Notes under the pieces: model-generated
Told to the model about the DNA's origin: nothing
Databases searched by the model: none
The model's input: only the letters and a program-made list of their open reading frames with translations
Source: Chamaelirium japonicum
Taxonomy: Eukaryota; Streptophyta; Magnoliopsida; Liliales; Melanthiaceae
Reading direction: 5' to 3'
Length of the DNA: 64,000 bases
Assembly (NCBI GenBank): GCA_947650365.1
Contig: OX393553.1
Location: 39,838,449 to 39,902,448 of the forward strand
Position numbers and translations under genes: made by a program
Shown: in pieces, positions 1 through 62,175 of the stretch
Layout: each line of letters begins with the position of its first letter
Position numbering within the stretch: position 1 is the first letter of the stretch

Positions 1-217
1 ACATGCAATGTTGAAAAGGCCTTAATTTTAATAAATTTTTTTTTGGGGGGTGGTGGGGGTATGTGACTAATTACTCAGCTCATTTTGTACTTGACCTGCA
101 TACTCATAGTACTGTAGTGATTAAGCTTACAAGCCCGTTGATGTGGATTTCCTGTGCTACCTGATTGAATGCAATTTGATTAAGTCAAGACAGTTCAACA
201 CAGCATTTGGTTCAAAC

Positions 218-256
<39 letters not shown>

Positions 257-525
257 CGAGCTAACGATCCCATGAGTACAATCATAGAATTCATGGTTTT
301 ATTCTGTTGTAAACAGTGCAGTCTTACAATAACTTGTACATTTATTTATACCAGGATTTTGTACATACATACACTGACTTTCTCAAAAAAAAAAATCGGA
401 AGATGTGGACCGTTTGGCCTCGGAGCTGGAGTTTTCTTTACAGATCAGGTGAAGGGAGACATACAAAAAGATACGACAGTAGAAGATGGGTGGGCAAAAT
501 AAACATTATTATGCTGTGATCGTCG
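1..525 (-). other. Presumed 3' UTR and downstream flank of the RCC1 gene
   Basis: No coding sequence is visible. A (GA)n tract lies at 219-252. Minus-strand AATAAA hexamers at 298-303 and 341-346 are candidate polyadenylation signals 180-230 bp past the stop. The actual cleavage site is not determinable here. Confidence 0.4.
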
Positions 526-51353
<50,828 letters not shown>

Positions 51354-52108
51354 CTGCAAAAAGTGGGCATCAGAAGCATTATTGTAATGAGACTCCAAAC
51401 AAACAACTTTTATAGACCTGATATTTAAAATTACACATGAAACCACAAAACAGAAATAAACAAATAGAAAGGATAGCTCTGAAGGCAAAAAAGGTAATTG
51501 TTACGAATTTACGATGTTCTATTGGTAGATTGTCCAGAGAAGAAATTATTTTCTTTATGGTTAGATTGTGGAGAATCCATTTAGAACTTCAAATTATAAA
51601 GAATTTTTGAAAAAAAATAATAATAACAAGGATACATCAAAGGTGCTTGAGAGTTGAGACGTATTGCCACATGCCACAAAAAGGTCTAAAAGACAAAAAG
51701 AAACTGGAGTAGGTGATATGGCGGAGTTCACCGGCAATATTTACCATGCGCACCAGCTAACCAAGGAAGTTATCACATGAGCTGAAGGAGATAGGTTGGC
51801 ATGAAGAGAGAAGAATGTAGGGTTGATTGCCATCTTTGGTTGAGACCAATTAATGATGCGGGACAGGAGGATCTCCCGCACACGTTGATGGATTGTCATC
51901 AGGTAAGAGATGGATAGGTGGGAAGATGAATCAGGGCTTCTCACCCCTTGACTTCTCGTCAATGACTTCTCGCCAGGAACCTCCTCACCGATGGCTTCAC
52001 GCCGGGCCCAAGGCTTTACACCAAGGAAAAGAAGAAGAAGCTTTCACAGCAAATCACCATTTTTTCATTCATAAAATTCTTGACCGATTACAATGGAAGG
52101 CTTAAGTC

Positions 52109-52111
<3 letters not shown>
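51354..52111. other. Intron or upstream sequence, no recognised feature
   Basis: No RCC1 exon is visible on the minus strand here. The end near 52,055-52,111 (TTTTTTCATTCATAAAATTC) vaguely resembles an LTR end. Confidence 0.35.
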
Positions 52112-52154
<43 letters not shown>

Positions 52155-52328
52155 GGAGGGATACTCTTACTTATGGCCTCTTACTCATATAGTTACCTAT
52201 GATCCGCGTCGTCCATTAGATATCAACGTACGGTTCGGATTAGATGGGGAGTTAAAGCAATGGTGTTCACATTAAATGCGGGCTTTTAATACGAGCTTTT
52301 AATACGGGCATTTAATGCGGACACCTAA

Positions 52329-53479
52329 GAAGCACGGATACGGATACGGGATACGGGTACGATACGATACAGGTACGGCGATACGGCAAATCTTAAAAAA
52401 GTAGGATACGGGTACGGCTAAGGATACGGCAATAAATTATTATTTTTTAAAATATTTATTTTAAATAAAATACTAAATTATTAATTTATAGAACTATTAA
52501 TTGATAGAATGCATCATAAAGAACATATTCAATATAGAAGCACAGGTTGTTGCATATTCAATATAAACAAAATATTAATTGCTATAATTTATCACTGTTT
52601 TTTGAAAAAAATTTAATAAAATTTTCATAATTTGCTCAATATTTTATCACTGTTTTTTATCGATCTTATTGCATATATGCATATCCTGACGGCAGGTTAG
52701 AAAGCCTACAAATGGGGCTGTGAGGGAGAGCGAGAAAGAGAAAGAGAGAGAGGGAGAGAGAGAGAGAGATATGGGGCTGTGAGGGAGAGAGACGGGCGAA
52801 CAGCGGACGTTGTAATAGGGCAGCGGACGGGTGCGGGGGGACGGTGGGCGACTGCAGTTGGGCGACGGACGGGCGGCTAACTGCTGTAGTTTGGCACGGG
52901 TGGCGGGACGGCTGCAATCAGGCGGGCGACGGTGAACGACAGACAACGGGCGCGGGCGGACACCTGCCTCTCTGCTCTCCCTCTCTTCTCGCTCGATCCA
53001 GAAAACAGGGTGGGGTGGGGTTAAATTTTGGGTAAATTACACATAGATCCCCTACAGTTTGAAAAACATATCACTTGCACCCCCTCCAGGGGGGGCATTT
53101 GTAGGGTTTTAAACATGAGGGGGTCTAAGTGATAATCGGACAAACTATAGGGGTCTTTGTGCAATTTATCCTTAAATCTTTTAGTGTGGGACAGTGGGTT
53201 TGGGTTCGGATTTGGGTTTGGGTTTGAGTTTAACTTTTAACCAAACCCAAACTCGATAACCCAAGCCCAAACCGGTCAACCGTATCCCTCCCGTATCCGG
53301 CCCGTATCCCTCCCGTATCCCGCCGTATCCCTCCCGTATCCGGGCCGTATCCCAGCCGTATCCTGGCATTTTTAAATCCAGGATACGCCCGAAACGTATC
53401 GGACACGTATCCGAGCCGTATCCGTGTCCGATACGTATCCGGTACGGGTACGTCATGTATTTTGAAGTATCCGTGCTTC
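52329..53479. mobile_element. GAAGCACGGATACGG inverted-repeat element (nested)
   Basis: The left end GAAGCACGGATACGGATACG is mirrored by CGTATCCGGTAC, then GTATCCGTGCTTC. Subterminal ATACGG/CCGTAT words are densely repeated, especially 53,278-53,455. The interior includes an AT-rich part, GA-rich and GC-rich segments and a small MITE at 53,030-53,171. No clean TSD. Confidence 0.75.
53030..53171. mobile_element. GGGTAAATTACACATAG MITE
   Basis: The left end GGGTAAATTACACATAGATC is mirrored by GGTCTTTGTGCAATTTATCC. About 140 bp, a third nesting level. Confidence 0.75.
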
Positions 53480-53598
53480 ATAGGCAGACACCATTGCTTT
53501 AACTCCCCATCCAATCCGAACCGTACGTCGGGATCTAATGGACGGCCCGGATCATAGGTAACTATATGAGTAAGAGGTCATGAGTAAGAGTATCCCTC

Positions 53599-53749
<151 letters not shown>

Positions 53750-53759
53750 AAGAAAGAGG

Positions 53760-54138
53760 AAACGGGGCATAAGCTGGCAGCCTATTTCACCGAAATGGGC
53801 ATCCACCCATTTGAAGCCCTTAGGAGTTCTAGATTGTGCTGATTTTTTGTGAGCGTAAGCACCCTACCTTAGATAGAACACCCACAAAAAATCAGCACAT
53901 TTTAAAACTCCCAGGGGCATCAAATGTTAGAAGTTTTATAGAACATCCATTATAACCGTTAATCTGAAATATAACATTTGATGCCCCTAAAAGTTTTAGA
54001 ATATGCTGATTTTTTTGGGAGTGTTCTATCTAAGGTAGGGTGCTTACGCTCACAAAAAATCAGCACATTCTAAAACTCCTAAGGGCTTCAAATGGGTGGC
54101 TGCCCATTTCGCTGAAATAGGCCGCCAGCCTATACCCC

Positions 54139-54139
<1 letters not shown>
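53760..54139. mobile_element. (TA)n fold-back element, ACGGGGCATAAGCTGGC subgroup, copy 12
   Basis: The terminus ACGGGGCATAAGCTGGCAGC is related to the GC-rich elements at 2,175 and 3,460. The interior has the four-arm core (AGTTTTAGAATATGCTGATT and mirrors). It therefore links the two groups. (GA)n on the left, (TA)n on the right. Confidence 0.87.
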
Positions 54140-54205
<66 letters not shown>

Positions 54206-54208
<3 letters not shown>

Positions 54209-54955
54209 GGTTAGAAAATCAAAGGTTATGATCTCTCCGCATTAAAGACCGGCAGGCAAAGTAACTTAGTGGGTGTTTGGCATCAATCCAGAACTGTCCG
54301 ATTCTAATGCCCCCTACTAGATGGGGATTAAGGGAAACACCCCTGTTCGACAGGGATTAAGGGAAACAGTTGTTGATTCTTTAAAAAAAAAAAGGAGAAA
54401 CAACTGTTGCACATGCCAGTTACCCCACTCCCTGATTCTCTCTCTCCCTGTCAGTTACCCCAACCCCTCCACCCCCTCACCGCTCTCTCTCTCCCCCTCT
54501 CCCCGTCGGTTAAGCCCCACCCCCCGTCCCTGATTCTCTCTCTCTCTCCGTCAGTTACGCCAATCCTCCCCCCTTACCACTCTCTCCTCTCTCTACAACC
54601 CTCTTCTCTATGAACCACCAAACACCCCACCCCAGCTCTCTCTCTCTCCCCACCGTCACCACCACCACCACTACCGTCATCACAACTGCTGCCACCACCC
54701 CGGCCGGTGAATCGCACACTTCCCAAACCGACATAGCCCTGACCGATCAATCGCACGCTCCCCGGTCAATCAATCGCACGCTTCCCGGCCAGTCAATCTC
54801 ACGATCCTTTGCCGACGGGATGGTCGTGGTTGCCGATCGAGTTCCAGCACTGCCCGATCGTCGATCACCCGGCCACCCAGCGACCCCGTGCTACCATCCT
54901 CCGATCTGACTTCCCTCCTACCCTCCGGTCTCCGACCAAGGTGGGAGGCCGAACC

Positions 54956-55008
<53 letters not shown>

Positions 55009-55110
55009 GCTACGCTAAAGGGACACTGTCGTACGCCAGCCGGCAGATCTCAACAACTCCATCCCCTCTGAATCTGGTCCCGATCAAGAACCTCCCACAG
55101 CCGGTCACCA

Positions 55111-55140
<30 letters not shown>
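54206..55140. other. CT-rich sequence without a supported gene
   Basis: It contains GGGTGTTTGG near 54,270, many CTCTCTC and CCACC stretches and (CT)n at 54,958-55,006. Open frames are compositional. It may belong to the block ending in a Helitron-like terminus at 59,837. Confidence 0.4.
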
Positions 55141-55147
<7 letters not shown>

Positions 55148-55150
<3 letters not shown>

Positions 55151-55452
55151 GCTACACGATCACCGTGGAGAAGGCGCGGAGGATCTAGGCGGCCGCCGAG
55201 GATCCCGTCCACAACGTCTTCACCTCCAGGGAGACTGGGAAGATGGTACTCTCCGTCGACAACAACGCCTCACGGAGGCACAAGGTGGCGGCCTACCGAT
55301 ACTCAGTCCGCAAGCCCTCTTTCTTTCTAATTTTGAGTTACTGATGTTTTGTTTTCTCTCTCCCCCCTCTGCTGTAGGATGATCAAGGCACGGATGTTGG
55401 GGTTCAGATCGCCGAGGAAACGCAGGTGAGATCGAGGTCCCCCCCCCCCCCC

Positions 55453-55488
<36 letters not shown>

Positions 55489-55900
55489 AGGCCGAACTCC
55501 CCTACTTACAGACGGCCGGCCGCACCCCCCCTTGGTTGCCTGCTGTTGCTGGTCAGGCGTCGCAGAGGCCGAAACCCCCCTGGTTTTCTTTTTTTTTTCC
55601 ATTTGTTTCTCTGTTTTACGAATGCTGATTTTCTTTTTTTTTCATTCTTTTCCGTTTATTTCACTGTCTCTCGTTGGTTTCAGGTCGATGCTGATAGAGG
55701 AATGACAACTGGAATGCTGCCAATCCCGCTGCCCGCCGCTCGAAAAAAGCCCAAAAAAAGGAGATGTTGAGGAGGAGATCAAGGTGGAGGAAACCATAGA
55801 GGAGAATTGCACTCAGCCCCCCACCCCAATCCGGGATTGCAGGACATGGCAGAAATTGCGTCGGCGCGGGATGCGGTGATGTACAGGCTGCAGGTACCCA
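55148..55900 (+). pseudogene. Exon-like fragments of an unidentified gene
   Basis: Three gene-like pieces lie in order. 55,150-55,310 reads TVEKARRI, a stop, then HNVFTSRETGKMVLSVDNN and HKVAAYRYSVRK. 55,378-55,428 reads DDQGTDVGVQIAEETQ, between a pyrimidine-rich TGTAG and a GTGAG. 55,684-55,770 starts after GGTTTCAG with VDADRGMTTGMLPIPLP. The intron-like borders suggest captured exons. I do not recognise the protein. Frames are broken, so it is not intact. Confidence 0.4.
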
Positions 55901-56043
55901 TCTCTCTCTCATGTAAATGGGGCTAGGGTTTAGTCCCCTTTTCATCATTTCCAACTTCCAAGCACCGAGCTTGAGCGCACTCTCCCATTATCAGATTTAC
56001 ATTCTTCTTCTGATCCATTTTAATTTATATATATATTTTTTTT

Positions 56044-56055
56044 TGATGAGGGTTG

Positions 56056-56094
<39 letters not shown>

Positions 56095-56552
56095 TCCCTC
56101 TCAATGAAGAGTTTTTTTTTCTGTTTGCGGTTAAGGAGGGATTCTCTGTTTTTTCGATTATAGCTGTCGTTTTGGTTATGATTATTGTTGGCATTTGGGG
56201 TTAAGGAGGGATTCATTCCGATATATTTCTGTTTTTTTTTTATTTATTTTAAATAACTATAGAAAATTAGCTCAAATATGTACTTCATCCTCATATCATG
56301 AAGGAAATTTTGATGTTATATATATGACGTACTATTGATCCTATTGTGTTCTATATGACATGGCCCTTTATTCCTTTCAAATCCCTTGATAGCCCTCTAA
56401 TAGTAACCGGCCCGTGTTCGACATTTGATGCTGAATATAGTCTCTCTTGGATCCTTGCCTCACTGTAAGGATAGAAAGGTTGAGTCGGGTGGTGGATTTG
56501 ATGAGAAGCATTAAGAGGCCTGATTGTTTTCTTGGTTCTCTCCCTCTCTCTC

Positions 56553-56592
<40 letters not shown>

Positions 56593-56735
56593 ACACACAC
56601 ACACACACACTCTGCACTGCTCTTCTTTGCTTGCAATTAGTATGACAAACAATATGAGCACAATGGTAAGAGACTTAATGCTTCTTTGATTGACGGAGCA
56701 TAGGTACATACATCTATAAATTTTCACTTTCTTGC
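56044..56735. repeat. Direct duplication, copy 1 (0.69 kb)
   Basis: From GATGAGGGTTGTGGCAGG to TTTTCACTTTCTTG, repeated at 57,649-58,324 with similar order and minor changes, mostly in CT/CA microsatellite length. Confidence 0.92.
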
Positions 56736-57648
56736 AATTAGTCGTGGTAATGGAATGATTTCATCAACAAAATGCCCACCCACGTACATATCAAATTCAC
56801 ATCTCCATGATGTACGTCATGACTTCATGGATGTGTCATGTGCTCCTTCCCCATCTAACCATCTCCAGAATTCCTTGCAAGCTACAGTCAACAAAAATTG
56901 TGGTCATTCTAAAGAAAGTTCAACTGAAACTATGGGTCAGCATGATTATGAAAGAGTTTGGTTATTGGTTGTTTGGTTTTGTTTGGTATGTCAGATTTTT
57001 TTTTTCAAATTGAAGTATGTGAGTTAATCTTCCATCTTTTCTTTGTTTTTTTTTTGTCTTACTTTGTGTTTTACTAAATCGCTCTTTCTCTGGGGGGTTT
57101 TCCCACACATAGTTTCAGGATTTGTGGATAAGAGCTTCGCCAAAATGCAGGATGTGGAGTAGGACGACTTCCCCAAAATGCAGTTTAAGGTATGTAATAT
57201 AGTATTCATCTTTGCTTTTTCTTTTTTGCTTTGTTCTTTTTTCCATCCTCTCTCTTCATCTCTTTGTTTTAGTGTTTACAGACTCTCTCTCTCTCTTTCT
57301 CTCTTTCTTATAGGAGTCCGAGGTTGAGGACTTCGCCGAAATGTAGAGGTCCAGGCTTGGTGGGTCGAGGTAGCCGTCCAACTTCCGTCAGGTGATCGGA
57401 GGACGACGGCATGTCGTCCGGAGCTCTGACCAACAGGGAGAGAGAAAGAGAGAGAGAGAGAGGTTCCCTCCTCTGTCTGAGAAGAACCACCAAAGGCGAC
57501 AGTGCTGTGCTCTTCACCGGTTCAAGATCCCACCGGATCCGCTTCGTCGAAGCCCGATCCCACTTGATCTGAAGACATGTTTCATCGGATCTTTTTCAGA
57601 GGTAGCTGGGAGATGGGATCCATACACCCCCTATCTCGAGTTGTAGAA
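56736..57648 (+). other. Spacer between duplicates with exon-like fragments
   Basis: Pieces such as SFAKMQDVE (57,130), DFPKMQFK (57,170) and ESEVEDFAEM (57,315) are bordered by GT and TAG-like sites. They contain stops and match no family I recognise. Confidence 0.3.
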
Positions 57649-58127
57649 ATGTGATGAGGGTTGTGGCAGGTCTCTCTCTCTCCCTCTCAATGAAGAGTTC
57701 TTTTTTTCTGTTTGTGGTTAAGGAGGGATTCTCTGTTTTTGCGATTATAGATGTCGTTTTGGTTGTGATTATAGTTGGCATTTGGGGTTAAGGAGGAATT
57801 CATTCCGATATATTCCTGTATTCTTTTTTAATTTATTTTAAATAAGAATATGGAAAATCAGCTCAAATATGTACTTCATCATCCTCATGTCATGATGGAA
57901 ATTTTGATGTTATATATATGACATACTATTGATCCTATTGTGTTCTATATGACATGGCCCTTATTCCTTTCAAATCCCTTGATAGCCCTCTAACAGCAAC
58001 CGGTCCGTGTTCAACATTTGATGCTGAATATAGTCTCTCTTGGATCCTTGCCTCACTGTAAGGATAGAAAGGTTGAGTCGGGTGGTGGATTTGATGAGAA
58101 GCATTAAGAGGCCTGATTGTTTTCATG

Positions 58128-58190
<63 letters not shown>

Positions 58191-58324
58191 TTCACACACA
58201 CTCTGCACTGCTCTTCTTTGCTTGCAATTAGTATGACAAACAATATGAGCACAATGGTAAGAGACTTGATGCTTCTTTGATTGACGGAGCATAGGTACAT
58301 ACATCTATAAATTTTCACTTTCTT
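57649..58324. repeat. Direct duplication, copy 2 (0.69 kb)
   Basis: Second copy of 56,044-56,735. It contains an expanded (CT)n(CA)n tract at about 58,131-58,200. Confidence 0.92.
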
Positions 58325-58730
58325 GAGATAGATAATAGTAGACTTATCTTTATCTCGAGTAGAGTAGTGGTAAGATTTATTTAAATTGAGGAGCACGTCG
58401 GCGGCGGGGTCACGATCTGTAATGTGTGATCAAAGCTCAACCTGTTGTATTGGTTTAACAATCGAACTAAGATTTGGGGTTAATGGAGATTATGCATCAG
58501 GGGGGTTCTCACATTCTCCTAGGTACTCGGAGGGGGTCCTAACTTTATCCACAATCCTGTAATCTCGAGCAATGTTTCTTGGTGGTCTTGAATGGTGTAC
58601 AGTGCCGGAGTTCTCATTGTCGTAGGCTCAACTTCGTATCCGTCGATGCCTCCGTGGAGCCGCAAAATTCTCGCGCTCTCATAATTTTGTTGCGCCCTCA
58701 AAATTTTGTTGCCGCTGTCTAAATGTTTTC
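58325..58730. other. No recognised feature
   Basis: Mixed-composition sequence. No supported gene. Confidence 0.4.
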
Positions 58731-59837
58731 ATTCCCTCAGGCACGGGCTTTTTCACTATATTTTTGTGATGTATTTATTTCTTTTTTTTTTTGCCACCAA
58801 GGGCGGCCGTCTACCCGGGTAGGCCGATTCCTCACCCTATCTGAGGGAGAACAATGTGTCCCATACGAGCATGCATGCCCCCGTCGAATGTGAGCCCTAA
58901 CCAAATGTGTGTGGGTGCCCACACTGAATGTGGGTGCTGACGACGCTCACATTAGCCCATTACGACCATTTCTGGCGGGGTGGTTGCAAAATAATATTGT
59001 CGCCCTGCTGAAGATGGTCGTCACAATCGAATGTTGATGTCCATAACCAACTGTGAGCGTCTTCACCAAATGTGGGCGTCCCAGCCGAATTTGGGCACCC
59101 TCGAAGAATGTGGGCGCCTTCACAGAGTGTAAACGCCCCCGCCGAATATGAACGCCGACATAGAATGTGTGCCCTTACCGAATGTGAGTTCTGACATAAT
59201 CATTTTCACTTTTTTTTTCTATGTTGTCATCCTCGAAATATTGCCACATCTTTCAAAATATTATCACCGTCATTGAATTATTATTATCACCCTTAAAATA
59301 TTTTCATCCCTCAAAAGCCCTTGCCGAATGTGAGTGCCGACAGGCACGGGATATGGGAATGTGGTGGATGTTGGAAGTGTTGGTGCGGCGAGAGGTCTAG
59401 GCCCGGGTGTGTGTGTTGATGCTGAATTTGGCCGATTTATTTTTGGTGATAAAGGCGGTGGCTACAGTGTCGATGCCGTCGAAGACGACCGAGGGTGTGT
59501 TGTTGTCGAAGGCGGTCGTCCAAGGAAACACAAATTCTTTGCATTATAACTCAATGTTCTATTTGCACCGTCTAATGTGGACGTCTTCACAGAATGTGGA
59601 CACCCCCAACGAATATAGGTGCCCTCGCCGAATATTCGTGTCGACAGGCACATGCATTACTACTGTTATCTCCGTGCAAGAAATAGTATTATCATTCAAA
59701 ATATTGTTATCTCCCTCGAAATATTGTCGCCGTTCCCAAAATGTTTTGTTGCCACCTTTGAAATATTATCACCTTCCTCGAAATATTGTTCCCGCCCTCG
59801 AAATCTTTTGCGTGCCGATAGGCACGAGCATTACTAG
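58731..59837 (+). mobile_element. Helitron-like 3' region with iterated termini
   Basis: The end at 59,811-59,837 has a 6-bp stem (CGTGCC-GATA-GGCACG) followed by AGCATTA and CTAG, then T. This is the hairpin-plus-CTAG/T arrangement of Helitron 3' ends. Related hairpins (GTGCCGACAGGCAC at 59,334, GTGTCGACAGGCAC at 59,638) and a partial one near 58,739 precede it. Between them are degenerate minisatellites of GCCGAATGTGGGCGCC-like and CCTCGAAATATTGTC-like units. The 5' end (TC) is not identified. Confidence 0.6.
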
Positions 59838-59849
59838 TGTGTGTGTGTG

Positions 59850-59895
<46 letters not shown>

Positions 59896-59898
<3 letters not shown>

Positions 59899-61118
59899 GG
59901 GCGGATCCATTGGTTGACTCGGCCGGGCTGTAGCCCGGCCGAGATTTGAAAAAAGCCCAATAGTGCTCCACACAGTTCAACCCAGCCTAGTCTTACGGCC
60001 CGCCCAACTCTGCCCCAGCCCAGCTCAGCCATGCCGTGACTCGCGAGTGAAAAAGCGCTGAGAAATGCTCGATGATTCTCCTATGACTTGCTCGGTCACT
60101 CCTCTTCCTCACGTTGCATGAGGTTCTCCACAGGTCCTCCAATTAGCGCCAGCGCCTCCAAGAAGGGAAGCTCCTCCGGTCAATTCCCTTTGGGCTTTGG
60201 GCCTTTGGCGATGCTTGTTTCTATCTCCTCTCTTTCTTGTTTTTTTAATCTATTGTGAATTTGAGAGGTTGTGAATATTTTAATCCATTGAGAATTTGAG
60301 AGGTTGTAATGGTTAACATGTATCCCAGTTCATTGAATATTTTTTTCCTAAAGGGATGTGTGATTCGGTGACTAGATGTATGTAAAACTTTCTGGTTGAA
60401 TAACATTGTTCTATCACAAAGCATTATATTCGTTCTTGATGGCAAGGCAAACCAAGGACGGCCTATTGATCGGCAGCGGGCAATAAACTTGTGGAGAGTT
60501 TTTTGTTTTTAGTTTGAGCAATACAACAAATTGGTGGTCATTTTGGGAAATCATCTGGAAAGGTTTAGAAAATGTAGTCTAATATGTTTTCTTGTCGCGC
60601 ACCTTTTTATTATTCATGTTTGGATGAGTTTTTTGTGATTTTTCTGCTTCCGCTCATGATGAATCCAAAGGCCGCTTTCTTTCTTCTTTTTTTCACCCAA
60701 GAAATCGATGTTGGTTCTAGAATCCAATGAAAAAAAAGACCCAACTGCTACAAGTAACGAGCCTACCACCCCGAGCGCTGCGGCTGTGATATCAGCACAA
60801 TGGTAGAATCCATTTGTAGCACCTTAATTAGTTTTCTTATTCTGATCCTCGCCCGTTAGATAAACCTCTCTTAGTTTCTTCAGTCATGTTTTATTATATT
60901 TATATTAAATGTTTATTTCTTGCGTTGTTGTCGTATTTTTTATAATTAATGTATCTGTTTCATCTATCTTTCTTTATATTAATAAAATTTTATTGTACCG
61001 TCAATATTCGCTTAAAAAAAGTTACTTCGTATTTATTTATTGTATAGAGTACAGTTCCATTGAAATAAAAAAGTTTAGCTTCAGCCCATCCCAAAATAAA
61101 TTTCTGGCTACGCTCCTG
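59896..61118. mobile_element. hAT-like element, CATGGGCGGATCCA terminus
   Basis: The left end CATGGGCGGATCCATTGG resembles the inverted right end CAGGAGCGTAGCCAGAAA. The flanking octamers TATATACA and TATATATA match at 7 of 8 but lie in (TA)n. CAGGGGCGTAGCCAGAAA-type ends are common on plant hAT elements. The interior has GGCCCGCCC-rich and A/T-rich parts and no intact transposase. Confidence 0.65.
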
Positions 61119-61131
61119 TATATATATATAT

Positions 61132-61526
61132 GGAAAAATGGAGCCTAGACCTGAGGTGCAGCATCGTTGCTGCACCTCAGGCGTTGTTTACCACCCTAGA
61201 AGTTTTAGAATTTGGTGATTTTTGGTGGATGTGTTCTCTAGGGTAAGGTGATCTTCCTCACAAAAAATCAGTAAATTCTAAAACTTCTAAGGTCATCAAA
61301 TGTTCGAAACTTTATCGATCGTTCACTGTAACCGTTAATTTTGCCTAGCTCATTTGATGACCCTAGAAGTTCTAGAATTTGCTAATTTTTGGTGAGGATG
61401 ATCACCTTACCCTAGAGGCCTAGACAACACACCCACCAAAAATCATCAAATTCTAAAACTTCTAGGGAGATAAACAAGCGAGAGGTGCAGCAACGAAGCA
61501 ACACCTCAGGTGCAGGCTCCCTGCCA
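61132..61526. mobile_element. (TA)n fold-back element, GCTGCACCTC subgroup, copy 13
   Basis: Terminal hairpin GAGGTGCAGC pairs with GCTGCACCTC at the left, and a slightly mutated one at the right. Arms AGAAGTTTTAGAATTTG, cores GGTGATCTTCC and GATGATCACC. Confidence 0.85.
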
Positions 61527-61530
61527 TATA

Positions 61531-61824
61531 TTTGCTGATCTTTTACGAGGATCACAATGGCTTAGATTCCACACCCACAAAAAATCAGCACATTCTAAAA
61601 CCTTTAGCTGTATCAAATGTACTCCTCAAGTTAACGATTGAAACGGACGATCGACAAAGCTTTTTTTATTTGATACACCTAGAAGTTTTAGAATGTGTTG
61701 ATTTTTTGTGGGTATGCGATCTCAGCCATTGCGATCCTCCTCGCAAAAAATCAGCAAATTCTGAAACTTCTATCGAACGGTTTGGATGACGGGTAAGAGT
61801 ATGAGTCAAAAAATGATGGTCTAT

Positions 61825-61826
<2 letters not shown>
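61531..61826. mobile_element. (TA)n fold-back element, copy 14, left terminus missing
   Basis: The four-arm core (AGAAGTTTTAGAATGTGTTG and mirrors) starts directly after CATATA. A right terminus is present up to (TA)n at 61,827-61,896. Confidence 0.75.
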
Positions 61827-61901
<75 letters not shown>

Positions 61902-61964
61902 AGAGATAAAGCTTGCCTAATCCAAAAGAGTTGAATCTAAACAAATCCTTCCTAATAAACAATA

Positions 61965-62175
61965 AAAAAATTCCTCTGGGCGGGCTACCTGATGATGTCA
62001 GTGTGATGTCATTTAAGCAAGCTCCTACCTCCTCTGGGTGTGCTACCTGATGACATTGTCTGAGCAAGCTCATGCAGTCTCTGGGCGAGCTCCTACCTCC
62101 TCCGAACAAGTTACATGATGGTGTCAGCATGACATCATCCAGGCAAGCTACGACCTCCTCTAGGTGTGCACCTCT
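61965..62175. repeat. Imperfect tandem repeat, about 60-bp units
   Basis: CTACCTCCTC, GCTACCTGATGA and GATGTCATTTAAGCAAGCTC-like words recur three to four times with substitutions. Confidence 0.6.

Noticed and set aside
55148-55330. Identification of the exon-like peptide as a ribosomal protein (L28e type)
   Set aside because: Considered because of basic composition and size, but the residues do not match the family signature I know, so no name is assigned.
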